Source: Anaerolineales bacterium (GTDB taxonomy: Bacteria > Chloroflexota > Anaerolineae > Anaerolineales > Villigracilaceae). Taken from it: DNA of 64,000 nucleotides. Position numbers and translations under genes: made by a program. Location of the stretch: positions 4,331,223-4,395,222 of the forward strand of contig JABTTV010000001.1 in assembly GCA_015075725.1 (NCBI GenBank), written 5' to 3'. The notes beneath the pieces are model-generated. The model was not told the DNA's origin. It saw nothing but the letters and a program-made list of their open reading frames with translations, and made no database searches. Shown in pieces: positions 33,257 through 42,105 of this stretch; position 1 is the first letter of the stretch, and each line of letters starts with the position of its first letter.

Positions 33257-34297
33257 ATGCCAAAAACCCAAAATCCCGCTGTGATGAAATGGTTGTTCAT
33301 CTTCACTATTGTCGTGGCGTTCCTTGTTGTTTTCGGGGGGCTCGTCCGCCTCACCCGGTCCGGGTTATCCATCGTGGAATGGAACCCCATCAGCGGGGTG
33401 ATCCCGCCCATCGGTCAGCAGGCCTGGGAGCAGGAGTTCGCCAAATATCAATCGACGCCCGAATACATCAAGATCAACAAAGGCATGACACTGGGAGAAT
33501 ATCAATTCATCTTCTACATGGAATGGATCCATCGCATCGTTGCCCGTCTTGCAGGTCTGTTCTATGCGATCCCTGTCTTTTACTTCCTCTTTAAGAAGAC
33601 CATCCCGTTCAAGGAATTCGGCGTTTACTTCGTGATGGGCCTGCTTTTCATTGGGCAGGCATTCATGGGCTGGTACATGGTCGCCAGCGGGCTGGTCGAC
33701 CGGCCCTCTGTCAGCCATTTTCGTTTGACCACCCACCTGCTCTTCGCGCTGGCTTTGTTCAGCCTCGCCTTATGGACGGCACTTGGTCATAAATACGGGT
33801 TCCTCGATCCCTCAAAGAAAGCGAAATGGTCGTTCGCCTCCAAGTTTGCGCTATTCTCAACGGTAGTATTACTGATTCAGATCGCCTACGGCGGTATGAC
33901 GGCAGGTCTCAAAGCAGGTCACGTTTCAGACACCTGGCCTCTTATGTTCGGGAAATGGATCCCTCCCAACCTTTTCAATTCATGGATAGATCTTCTCGAG
34001 ACGCCACAGACCATCGTCTTCATCCATCGCTGGTTTGCGTGGCTGGGATTGCTTCTCGTGCCATACGCCTACTATCTGGTGAAGAAACAAAATTTCCCCG
34101 CCGATATTCAAAAAGGACTCCTTTGGCTGATCGGCGTGGTGGCTTTGCAGATCACATTGGGCGTGTTGACCATACTTTCCTATGTTAATATCGTGATCGC
34201 ATTGCTTCACCAAGCCAATGCAATCCTTCTCTTTGGTCTGGCGATATACTTCATCCATCGCTTCCGCACCTTGGATGAGGCAATGACAACCAAGTGA
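33257..34297 (+). CDS. ctaA: Heme A synthase (COX15/CtaA)
   Basis: 346-aa inner-membrane enzyme with eight TM helices that oxidises the C8 methyl of heme O to give heme A for aa3-type oxidases. Signature stretches are FGGLVRLTRSGLSIVEWNP in the first loop (COX15 type) and the paired His residues in MEWIHRIVAR, VSHFRLTTHL, FIHRWFAW and LLHQANAI, which hold the two hemes. A GGAG site precedes ATG 33257. A TATAAT at about 33222-33227 and dyads just upstream (GACATCCTGTC, TTGTGACAA) are candidate control sites. No ctaB or oxidase subunit is nearby. Its presence implies capacity for aerobic respiration. Confidence 0.93.
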   Translation: MPKTQNPAVMKWLFIFTIVVAFLVVFGGLVRLTRSGLSIVEWNPISGVIPPIGQQAWEQEFAKYQSTPEYIKINKGMTLGEYQFIFYMEWIHRIVARLAGLFYAIPVFYFLFKKTIPFKEFGVYFVMGLLFIGQAFMGWYMVASGLVDRPSVSHFRLTTHLLFALALFSLALWTALGHKYGFLDPSKKAKWSFASKFALFSTVVLLIQIAYGGMTAGLKAGHVSDTWPLMFGKWIPPNLFNSWIDLLETPQTIVFIHRWFAWLGLLLVPYAYYLVKKQNFPADIQKGLLWLIGVVALQITLGVLTILSYVNIVIALLHQANAILLFGLAIYFIHRFRTLDEAMTTK

Positions 34298-34305
34298 AAT
34301 GTAAG

Positions 34306-34344
34306 AGGACCCTGATGGATTTGAATCCCTCAGGGTCTTTTTTT
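34306..34344. terminator. Bidirectional-looking terminator between ctaA and opp genes
   Basis: GACCCTGA (34308-34315) pairs with TCAGGGTC (34330-34337), followed by seven T residues on the + strand. It ends ctaA. The convergent minus-strand small membrane gene terminates within it. Confidence 0.88.
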
Positions 34345-34524
34345 CGTCCATTGCGCAAGCCCGACCGTGCCGAGCGCAAGTCCAAGCGTGGAAGAAGCCG
34401 ACGAAATGAAGATCAATGGAAAGGTCGGCTCGAGCATTTTTATGACCATCATAAAGGGGAGGATCACGCCCGAGAATAACAGGATCACGCCCAATCCAAG
34501 CTGGAAGCGGGAATTCGTCTTCAT
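34330..34524 (-). CDS. Small two-TM membrane protein at the end of the opp operon
   Basis: 64 aa from ATG 34524, which overlaps the stop of the upstream ATPase gene by ATGA, so it is translationally coupled. Two hydrophobic segments (about 8-30 and 34-55) with a basic C-terminal tail (TKKRP) form a membrane hairpin. Its stop lies inside the ctaA terminator. It may be a small accessory subunit of the peptide transporter, but no family was recognised. Confidence 0.55.
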   Translation of the reverse strand: MKTNSRFQLGLGVILLFSGVILPFMMVIKMLEPTFPLIFISSASSTLGLALGTVGLAQWTKKRP

Positions 34525-35552
34525 GGCTGATACAACCAACATGCAACGAGATGCCCGGGTTCTGGTTCAAAGTCAATCGGCTCCTTTTCGTCGCACAAAC
34601 CGACCATCGCCCGGGAGCACCTTGGATGAAAGCGGCAGCCTTTCGGCGGGTTGACCAAACTCGGCGGCTCACCGGGCGGGACCTCTTTGAACGATTCAGC
34701 GTTCGCGGCATCAGGGTCGGAAGTGGCTGCGAGCAAGGCATGCGTATACGGATGAAGCGGATTTTGAAGCAGACGACGCGTGTCAGCCTTTTCGATCAGG
34801 TTGCCCGCATACATTACGAAGATCCGTTGGGAAAAATATTTCACGGTCGAGAGATCGTGCGTGATGTAGATCACAGAAAGACCATGGGACTCTTGCAGGG
34901 CGCGCATGAGCTTGAGGATTTCCACGCGGACCGAGGCGTCGAGCATGGAGACCGGCTCGTCAGCGACGATCAACTTCGGTTCACGCAGCATGGCACGCGC
35001 GATCACGATGCGTTGCTGCTGCCCGCCGCTCAACATGTGCGGGAACTTGTGCAGGAAATCCTCGATCGGATGCAGTTTCACCTCTGTCATCACTTTTCGG
35101 ATTCGAGAGAGACGTTCCGTCTTATCCGTCATCCCGCTGATGATCAAAGGTTCCTCCAATATCTTTTGCACGTTCATGAACGGGGGCAGGGCGCCGTACG
35201 GATCCTGCTGAACATACCCGATCTTGAACCGATAATCTCTCAATCCATCCCCTTTCAACTCGGTGAGATCATCGCCGTCGAAAATGACCCGGCCGCTCGT
35301 GGGAATGTTCAAGCCGAGTATGGTCTTCATCAGTGACGATTTTCCGCAGCCCGACTCACCGACAACTGCCACTGTTTCCCCTTCCGCCAAGTCAAAGCTG
35401 ACGTTATCCACGGCCTTGACGTGCCCCACCACACTGAACCCAAAGCGGCGCAATTCATACCACACATGCAAGTCTTGGATCGAAAGCAGGGTTTCCACGG
35501 GGTCTTGAATTTTCATCGCCATTCGTTTTGCCTCTTGTAGCTCAGTAATCAT
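34521..35552 (-). CDS. Oligopeptide ABC transporter ATPase (OppF/DppF-like)
   Basis: 343-aa ATPase. Walker A is GESGCGKSS, the Q-loop QQDP, signature LSGGQQQR, Walker B LIVADEP and switch His THDLS. The C-terminus has the oligopeptide-type extension GCRFHPRC, whose Cys residues are typical of OppD/F (some bind a cluster). It pairs with the OppD-like subunit upstream, 88 bp away. It drives peptide import at the cytoplasmic face of the membrane. Confidence 0.93.
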   Translation of the reverse strand: MITELQEAKRMAMKIQDPVETLLSIQDLHVWYELRRFGFSVVGHVKAVDNVSFDLAEGETVAVVGESGCGKSSLMKTILGLNIPTSGRVIFDGDDLTELKGDGLRDYRFKIGYVQQDPYGALPPFMNVQKILEEPLIISGMTDKTERLSRIRKVMTEVKLHPIEDFLHKFPHMLSGGQQQRIVIARAMLREPKLIVADEPVSMLDASVRVEILKLMRALQESHGLSVIYITHDLSTVKYFSQRIFVMYAGNLIEKADTRRLLQNPLHPYTHALLAATSDPDAANAESFKEVPPGEPPSLVNPPKGCRFHPRCSRAMVGLCDEKEPIDFEPEPGHLVACWLYQP

Positions 35553-35640
35553 GATCCTTGCTCCGAATCCGTCTGTGTATCAGGGAATCGTCGCTGCCCG
35601 GGAGCGCAACCGAAACCCGCCAGCAATCCCATCGGGGTTT

Positions 35641-36624
35641 TCATTGACGAAGCCAGCATTTAACTTTACGCTTTCCCATTTGAATGATAGGCGGCTCTTC
35701 ATCGCACTTCTCGAAACGGAACGGACAGCGCGCCGCAAAGCGGCATCCCTTCGGCGGGTTGATGAGACTCGGCGGCTGCCCGGTGATGAACATCGGGTCA
35801 GATTCACTGCGCAGACGCGGAACGCTTGCCATGAGCATCTGGGAATACGGGTGAAGCGGCGCTGGAAAAAATTCCCTTGCCTCTCCCGTTTCCACAACCT
35901 GACCGGCGTACATGATTGCGACCTCATCGGCAAGTTCGCTTGAAGTGGCAATGTCATGCGTAATAAGGATGAACGACGTGCCAAGTTCATGCTTGATGCG
36001 CTTGAGCACGTTCATGATGTTCGCCTGGGTGAGCAGGTCCAAAGCCGAGGTCGGCTCATCGAGGATGATGAGATTCGGCGAAGTGACCAGCGCCATTGCC
36101 AATGCCACGCGCTGACGCATCCCGCCGCTGAGTTCGAACGGGTAACGATTGATGAAGTCGGCGGGCACACCGACGTGCTGGAACATCTTCTTTACGATGC
36201 CCAACGCCTCAGCCTTCCCCACCCCGAGATGAAGCATAGCGGGTTCCGAGACCTGATCCCCGACAGTCAAAACAGGATTGAGGGAATTCATCGCGGCTTG
36301 CGGCACAAGCGACATTCCCACCCATCGCACGCTCTGTCGGTACTCTTCATCGGTGAAGGCCATGATGTCCTTTCCCTTCAAAAAGAGTTTTCCATCGTAG
36401 GACGCGACATTGCGCGGGAGAAGTCGCAGCATCGCTTTGGAAAGCGAGGTCTTTCCGCAGCCCGATTCGCCAAGGATGACCACTGCGCGGTGAAAGTCAA
36501 GTTCCAGGTCCACGCCGTCCACCGCCTGCACGATCCCGGTCTGGGTACGGAAGTGTAGTTTGAGATTTTTTACTTCAAGAAGTTGTGACGCACCATTCAT
36601 TCGAATCATCCAGGGATCAGGCAT
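35641..36624 (-). CDS. Oligopeptide ABC transporter ATPase (OppD/DppD-like)
   Basis: About 327 aa. Walker A is GESGCGKTS, signature LSGGMRQR, Walker B LIILDEPTSALD and switch THDI, with the C-terminal GCRFAARC peptide-transporter extension. I set the start at ATG 36624, which overlaps the permease stop by 8 bp; nearby ATGs at 36609 and 36600 are also possible. The longer open frame into the permease gene is not credible. It forms the ATPase heterodimer with the downstream subunit. Confidence 0.92.
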   Translation of the reverse strand: MPDPWMIRMNGASQLLEVKNLKLHFRTQTGIVQAVDGVDLELDFHRAVVILGESGCGKTSLSKAMLRLLPRNVASYDGKLFLKGKDIMAFTDEEYRQSVRWVGMSLVPQAAMNSLNPVLTVGDQVSEPAMLHLGVGKAEALGIVKKMFQHVGVPADFINRYPFELSGGMRQRVALAMALVTSPNLIILDEPTSALDLLTQANIMNVLKRIKHELGTSFILITHDIATSSELADEVAIMYAGQVVETGEAREFFPAPLHPYSQMLMASVPRLRSESDPMFITGQPPSLINPPKGCRFAARCPFRFEKCDEEPPIIQMGKRKVKCWLRQ

Positions 36625-37960
36625 CCCGTAGTCGCGGGTTGAAAATGCGGTCGAGCACAAAGCCGAGAAATGCAAAGGCAAGGCCGGTAATGACGAGTAA
36701 AACTGCGGGCTCCAACACCCAGTAGTAATACCCCTTGTACAATGCCCCGTTCGCCTGCGCATCCTGGATGATCTTGCCCCAGGTCGGCAGGACAGGGTCG
36801 CCGAGACCTATGACTGCAAGCGAAGCTTCGAGAAACACAAAAGCGGGCACTGCCTGGACGAGACTGGGAATTAGCAGGGGAATCATGCGCGGGATGAGAT
36901 ATGTGAAAATGATCCTTCCATTCCCTGCGCCATACGCCTTCGCCGCCTCGATGTACATGGACTCCTTGACCTGCAAGAACACGGCACGGTAGGCAAGGAT
37001 GGCTCCGGTAAAGATGCTCAAAATAATCGTCGCGCCCAGGATGACCCAGATGCTTCGGGAATAGAAAGTGCCGATCATGATCATCAGGGCGAAAAAGGGA
37101 AGCACAAGATTCACCTCAGTGATGCGCTGGATCAACTGGTCGATCCACGTTCCATACCAGGTGCCGATGGCGGCTATGGTCATGGTTAGGACAGAAGTTC
37201 CGATCGCAGCCATAAGTCCAAATGCCAGAGCGACGGGCGCGCCCCAAAGAAGTGGAAGTGTCAGATCGCGGCGGGCATGATCTGTACCAGCCAGACCAAA
37301 CACCTGTCCATGCACGACAAACTCCACATCGAGGTTCGAGTCGGGTTCGAATGTTGTTCCAGTGATGACCAGTTGATACTGCCCTTTCATGACTTTGCCG
37401 GTTTCCGGGTCGGAGAACAAGGCAGGGATGGTCTCCTCTGCCCGAAGTTTGAGAGCCAGTTTCTCATCCTGGGAGAAGCGATATGTGAATTTCTCTCCCA
37501 CAGCGAAATTCGAAATACGCATCGTCCTTCCATCCGGTGTGATCCACTCAATGGAGAGAAATGGCTGCTTTTTGGCGTATGCCGAATCAACGTACAAGAG
37601 CATTTCCTGCGGATAAACGTCATACGCGAAATCGAACGTGTGCGTCATTGTGTAAGTTGTGATGTCGTCGCCGCCCGGCGTCGCAGTTTTTTCAATACCA
37701 CCGTCCACAGTGCTCACGGCAAATGATTCGGAAAATTTCCGGCTGGAAAACAGGTTGAACCAGGTTGGAGGCGCGAATTTCGGATTGCGATACCAGACCT
37801 CCTCGCCTCCACGCCACAAGCGGATCGCTTCAGCGTACGGAATGGCGATCACCGTGTAGATCGAGACGACCACTAAAAGGGCGATCACGAAGATGCCAGC
37901 CATGGCGGAAGGGTATTGAAGCAATTTCCTGAAAGAGGAACCGATCATGTTCATCATCAA
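36617..37960 (-). CDS. Peptide ABC permease (DppC/OppC-like) with large external insertion
   Basis: 447 aa, about 150 longer than usual OppC. After the first TM helix (about 20-42) a largely beta-rich external insert runs to about residue 215. The permease core then begins with AGTDHARRDLTLPLLWGA, the family's GTD-GRD signature, and five further TM helices with an EAA-like loop (EAAKAYGAGN...IPR). The insert faces outside and may contact the binding protein or the envelope. It overlaps the upstream permease by 4 bp. Confidence 0.9.
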   Translation of the reverse strand: MMMNMIGSSFRKLLQYPSAMAGIFVIALLVVVSIYTVIAIPYAEAIRLWRGGEEVWYRNPKFAPPTWFNLFSSRKFSESFAVSTVDGGIEKTATPGGDDITTYTMTHTFDFAYDVYPQEMLLYVDSAYAKKQPFLSIEWITPDGRTMRISNFAVGEKFTYRFSQDEKLALKLRAEETIPALFSDPETGKVMKGQYQLVITGTTFEPDSNLDVEFVVHGQVFGLAGTDHARRDLTLPLLWGAPVALAFGLMAAIGTSVLTMTIAAIGTWYGTWIDQLIQRITEVNLVLPFFALMIMIGTFYSRSIWVILGATIILSIFTGAILAYRAVFLQVKESMYIEAAKAYGAGNGRIIFTYLIPRMIPLLIPSLVQAVPAFVFLEASLAVIGLGDPVLPTWGKIIQDAQANGALYKGYYYWVLEPAVLLVITGLAFAFLGFVLDRIFNPRLRDA

Positions 37961-39078
37961 TTACCGATCCTCACGCGCGGATCGACCGCCGCGTAAACAA
38001 AATCGAGCAGAAAAACCGTGAGGGCGAGCATGTAAGCATAGATGATCGTCGAACCCACGATAATGGGTGTGTCGTACAAGCCTATCGCCTGGAACAGGGT
38101 TCGTCCGAGACCGGGCCACAAGAAGACGGTTTCTGTAAACAATGCACCCGTCCACAAACTGATGATGAGAAGGGAAAAATTGGTGATGATATTCGGCAGG
38201 GTAGGCCGCAGGATATAACGACGCTCTATATCCCTTGCCTGCAAACCCTTGGCGCGCGCCATGTCCACATAATCTTCGCTGGAATAGATGAGGAAGAAGG
38301 TGCGATAGTTGTACACGCTCAAGAAGAATGAACTGATGACGAGCGCCCCGCCCGGCAGAAGAAGATGTTTCAAGACGCTCATAGCGTAATCGAAGGTGTT
38401 GGCAGGGGGTGGAGAATCGACCATTCCGCCAAATGGGAGAACCTTAAAACCTGCCGCAAAGATCAGTATCAAAAAGATTCCATAAAACCAGGGGGGAACA
38501 GCCGATGTGGGCGAGAAAGCAATGACAAGTTTGTCCCAAAAACTTCCGTAGTTGCGGGAAAGGTTGAGAGCGAAGAATATGCTCGAAAAGAATAAAAATA
38601 ATTGCGATGTGCCCATCAATAGAAGCGTGGCAGGCAGGCGCTCGAGCAGAATGAGGCGCACCTGTTTCGAGCCGCTGTCGCTTGTGATGTTGATCGCCCG
38701 CCCAAGATCGAGTTTTAATGCGTTGACAAGATGACGGGCGTTGCGTATCGCAATGGGCGTATCCAATCCGCGCCGTTTTTCTTCAAGCGCCACCTGGTCA
38801 TCGATCAATTTCCTGCGCGCGTCAGGGTCCATGTTCCGATAGGCGGGGTTGTTCGCAACCGATTGCGTGACCGCATCTCGAATCTGACCCTTGATGATGT
38901 TATCCACATAACCGCCCATGTTGGCGATCAAGATCGTCAAATACACGCCGATCACGACGGTAATGAACAGGGTCATCAGGCGAACGACAACATATCGCGC
39001 CATGCGCGTGAATGTTTTCAGGGCGGCGCCTCCCCAGCTTGTGGACTTTTCAATTGGAATCGGTGAAACAGCCGACAT
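37957..39078 (-). CDS. Peptide ABC permease (DppB/OppB-like)
   Basis: 373 aa: one TM helix (about 30-52), an external region with Asp/Arg-rich helices, then five TM helices. The core carries the family EAA-type loop (DMARAKGLQARDIERRYILRP). The C-terminal FVYAAVDPRVRIGN is the typical ending of OppB-type permeases (YxxxDPRxR). It is the channel partner of the next gene, with a 4-bp overlap, and follows the binding-protein gene by 62 bp. Confidence 0.92.
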   Translation of the reverse strand: MSAVSPIPIEKSTSWGGAALKTFTRMARYVVVRLMTLFITVVIGVYLTILIANMGGYVDNIIKGQIRDAVTQSVANNPAYRNMDPDARRKLIDDQVALEEKRRGLDTPIAIRNARHLVNALKLDLGRAINITSDSGSKQVRLILLERLPATLLLMGTSQLFLFFSSIFFALNLSRNYGSFWDKLVIAFSPTSAVPPWFYGIFLILIFAAGFKVLPFGGMVDSPPPANTFDYAMSVLKHLLLPGGALVISSFFLSVYNYRTFFLIYSSEDYVDMARAKGLQARDIERRYILRPTLPNIITNFSLLIISLWTGALFTETVFLWPGLGRTLFQAIGLYDTPIIVGSTIIYAYMLALTVFLLDFVYAAVDPRVRIGN

Positions 39079-39140
39079 ACAACCTCGCTTGAGTTTCAGG
39101 GCGGGACTCGCGCCCCGCCCTGATTGAATTGCAAAGGAAC

Positions 39141-41726
39141 TTATTTCACGACCACGAACTCGAAGGAAGTGAAAGCGGGAATCGCAACCGGGATCGGGAC
39201 GACCGCCACTTCGAGCTTGGCAGAGCCCGTCTCGAGTTTGGATGTGGCATCCGCATCCAGCGCGACCTGGAACAGCCCCTCACCCACAGCTTCCGCGTCG
39301 CCGACAGCAAGCACGTCACCCGCACTGCCGTACAGGATGTACTTGACCTGTTTGATATCCTGGTTGGCATAGGCATCGTCCTTGAAGTTGATGGTCACAT
39401 CAAATGACGCTTCCTGCCCGGCTGTCACCTGACCTGGTCCGTCAAGGACGACTGTTGCGCGCTTTGGATCTTTGAACGAAGACCAGCGGTCGGCAAAGTC
39501 CGGGAACTCCGTGTTGTTCTTGAGCACAAGCGATTTCTCGGTGGTAAAGACCTGGTCGAGATAATACGGACCTGTTCCGACCCAGAAATGACCGTGATCG
39601 TCGTACCACTTCGACATGTTCTCATACCGCAAAGCGACTTCTTCCGGGGTCAAAAACTGGCTTAGGGTCGCTTCATAGGGAACGAATCCTTCCGACTGCG
39701 CCTGGTCGAGATACTTCTTCATAACCTCCAGGCTCGGACCGCCCACCCAACTCATCTGCTCGACCTTCAACGCGTCGGCTTTATCGGATGAGTAGGTCAA
39801 TTCGCCAGCGGCTTCTGCAAGATTGGAAACAGCCAAGGTCTGCCAGTTGTTTTCGCCGGAGAGTCCGGTTGGAGAACTGGGCCAGAGCGGCGCAACATTC
39901 AACTCCGCGTCTGCGGCGTAGGCGTCCGAATAGTATTCGATGGTCAGCGGATCCGTTGAGGTAATGCGCCATCCTTTGAAGGAAGGAAGGTAAGCATCCA
40001 CGGAGAGAGCCGCAGATTCATCGTAAACAGCGCTCTCAGGCTTGCCGCGGTCGAGGAAGATGGCAAATGTCATCACAAAATCGGCAACAGAGATCGGACT
40101 TCCGTCGTGCCATTTGACCGTCTCATACAGGTCAGCCGGGTAAACGACCGTGCTTTTGGTCTTGGCAGTGACGCCATCCGGGAATTTTTCACCGGCGGTT
40201 ATAAAGGTCTGGGAAGTCGCATCCCAATCCACCCAGGCGTCTTCAGGAACCGGGATCTCATCCACTTCCTGAACGTCCATCCAGCCAAGATTGTTGTCGG
40301 TAATGGGTAAACCGGTTTGATATTCCAATGACGCACTCTCGAAGCGATGAGGCCAGGCAAGCCCCGTATACGGGTCGCCCATTGCGCCGGAGGAATAACT
40401 CCCGCCGCTCGTTGTGCCCATGCTGGTGGCGCGCATGATATTGGAGTCCCAGACCCAGTTGCTACCGGCGATTGTGTTCCAGGGTTGGGTGAAGAGGTCA
40501 TTCGTGCCAACATTCATCGTGCCGCCCTCTTGATCCACAAATCGAAGGTTGTAGTTGCCGAGGAATGCCGCTTCGTATCCCGCGCCCAGATCATAGGTTA
40601 CCGAGACATTCGTGTTGTACGGAGCATATACGAGCTGATCCACCACCCATACGAACAGGGAATCTTCCAGCGCGAGTTCGAGCGCGCGCGCCATCATCTC
40701 ATCCCGTTCTTCCTTGGTGTTGAAATTACCCTGGGCAAGGTCGTCGCCGAGATCCTGGAGTTCCGGGTCAGCCACATTGGAGATAAAAGGCTCGCTCGCT
40801 TGCACGCTGGTGGGCAGGTAATACTGCTGGATGTTGCCGCGCTCATCGCGGGTCAAACCGGAAGGAAGATAACCGGCGGTGTACAAATTCCATTGACCCT
40901 CTGAAGCGACAGAGCCAAGCCAGATCGGGAAAGCCTCAGAGGATGTCTTGTACTGGCGGTCTACCGTAAAACCGACTTCCTCCAATTGGTTCGACACATA
41001 ATCACCCATCGGTTGACGTGTACCGTCGCCGTCGGAACGGATGAGGAAGATCAAGGTTACGGGCTCTCCGTTGAACTGCCACTTGCCATCATCGCCGAGG
41101 GCAGCGCCCATGGCTTCCATTTCTGCCGCGATCTGCGTGCGGGCTTTTTCGAGATCATACGCATACTTTGTCTCGAGGGCGCGAGCCGTCTCCACCAGGT
41201 TGGTGTATTCCACCAACTGCGTAGTGATCGGCAGGAGTTTGGGAAGTGAGCCGCCTCCATAAATTTCCTGGTTGACGTAATTGCGGTCGATCAACCAGTT
41301 CATCGCTTCGCGGATCTTGCTGTTCGAGAAGGGATTCAGGCGGGTGGCATCGTCGAAGACGGCCGGATTGAGACTCATGCCGTAATTCCCGCCGTAGGAC
41401 TGGGTGTAATTCAATCCGGCATCCTTGATCTCTTGAAGGGAATTCGACGACAAGTTAAAGGAATAAAAATCGATCGCGCCAGCCTGCAATTGTGAGACGG
41501 CCGAATCAGATGAAACGACCGAAAATACGATCTCATCCAGCCAGCCACCCTGGCGTTCGGTGGTAGGAACTTCTTCCGTGGGTTCCGCCGCGGGTGCATC
41601 GGTTGCTGCGGGTTCGCCTGTAGTGGCAGGTTCCTGCGGCATCTCCGTTGCGGGTGCACAGGCAGCCAGCAACAAGCCGAGGATGACGAGCAGGCTGAGG
41701 GCTTTAAAAGCGTTTTTTACTTTCAT
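39141..41726 (-). CDS. Peptide-binding lipoprotein of the ABC transporter (SBP_bac_5-like, extended)
   Basis: 861-aa extracytoplasmic solute-binding protein, clearly larger than the usual 500-600. A lipoprotein signal peptide ends in LLLAACAP (lipobox Cys about residue 21), and a Pro/Thr/Ala-rich tether follows. The binding core includes features of the SBP_5 family (SNSKIREAMNWLIDR, LYETVKWHDGSPISVADFVMTF). The last 110 or so residues form a separate beta-rich domain (DGPGQVTAGQEASFDVTI...). ATG 41726 has an AAGGAG site nine bases upstream; the longer frame is a leader artefact. It delivers peptides to the permeases encoded next. Confidence 0.9.
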   Translation of the reverse strand: MKVKNAFKALSLLVILGLLLAACAPATEMPQEPATTGEPAATDAPAAEPTEEVPTTERQGGWLDEIVFSVVSSDSAVSQLQAGAIDFYSFNLSSNSLQEIKDAGLNYTQSYGGNYGMSLNPAVFDDATRLNPFSNSKIREAMNWLIDRNYVNQEIYGGGSLPKLLPITTQLVEYTNLVETARALETKYAYDLEKARTQIAAEMEAMGAALGDDGKWQFNGEPVTLIFLIRSDGDGTRQPMGDYVSNQLEEVGFTVDRQYKTSSEAFPIWLGSVASEGQWNLYTAGYLPSGLTRDERGNIQQYYLPTSVQASEPFISNVADPELQDLGDDLAQGNFNTKEERDEMMARALELALEDSLFVWVVDQLVYAPYNTNVSVTYDLGAGYEAAFLGNYNLRFVDQEGGTMNVGTNDLFTQPWNTIAGSNWVWDSNIMRATSMGTTSGGSYSSGAMGDPYTGLAWPHRFESASLEYQTGLPITDNNLGWMDVQEVDEIPVPEDAWVDWDATSQTFITAGEKFPDGVTAKTKSTVVYPADLYETVKWHDGSPISVADFVMTFAIFLDRGKPESAVYDESAALSVDAYLPSFKGWRITSTDPLTIEYYSDAYAADAELNVAPLWPSSPTGLSGENNWQTLAVSNLAEAAGELTYSSDKADALKVEQMSWVGGPSLEVMKKYLDQAQSEGFVPYEATLSQFLTPEEVALRYENMSKWYDDHGHFWVGTGPYYLDQVFTTEKSLVLKNNTEFPDFADRWSSFKDPKRATVVLDGPGQVTAGQEASFDVTINFKDDAYANQDIKQVKYILYGSAGDVLAVGDAEAVGEGLFQVALDADATSKLETGSAKLEVAVVPIPVAIPAFTSFEFVVVK

Positions 41727-41811
41727 TCTCTTATACTCCTTATTGGATTTTGAAAACGGTCGTTCGGAATGTTTCGATAGGTCAGCACGCACCTCCTTGC
41801 TTCGGTTGGAC

Positions 41812-41851
41812 AGGAGGCGGAAGCCGGTCATCGACCCGCGTTCCGCCTCCT
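41812..41851 (-). promoter_or_regulatory. Strong hairpin in the opp-operon leader
   Basis: AGGAGGCGGAA (41812-41822) pairs perfectly with TTCCGCCTCCT (41841-41851), about 85 bases upstream of the binding-protein start. No U-run follows on the minus strand, so it is more likely a leader RNA structure or operator than a terminator. The rest of the divergent 379-bp gap (41727-42105) contains another weak GC hairpin near 42022-42058 and no gene that I can support. Confidence 0.5.
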
Positions 41852-42105
41852 TCTCGACTGCGGTTTTTTCTTCTTGGAGGAAAACCTTCCGCATGCATCC
41901 ATCTTACAGAACGATGATGGAAATGTCATGCATCTATGCAATCGTATTCGCCCCTGAATTCGGATGGGTCTGTTTCAACCTCGCGGGGAATCAAATCCAA
42001 CCAAATCATCAGCGAAAAACCACCCCGGGGAAGGGGGCATCAGACCTCCCGGAGTGGGAGCCGACAACGATTGGCCGCAAATAAATTGCTTATAATAATG
42101 GTGAT

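Noticed and set aside
39141..41894. Longer start for the peptide-binding protein
   Set aside because: The extra 56 residues are charged and precede the lipoprotein signal peptide; AAGGAG supports ATG 41726.
41890..42084. Frames in the opp/kinase divergent gap
   Set aside because: Composition is not protein-like, no ribosome site, and they overlap leader hairpins.
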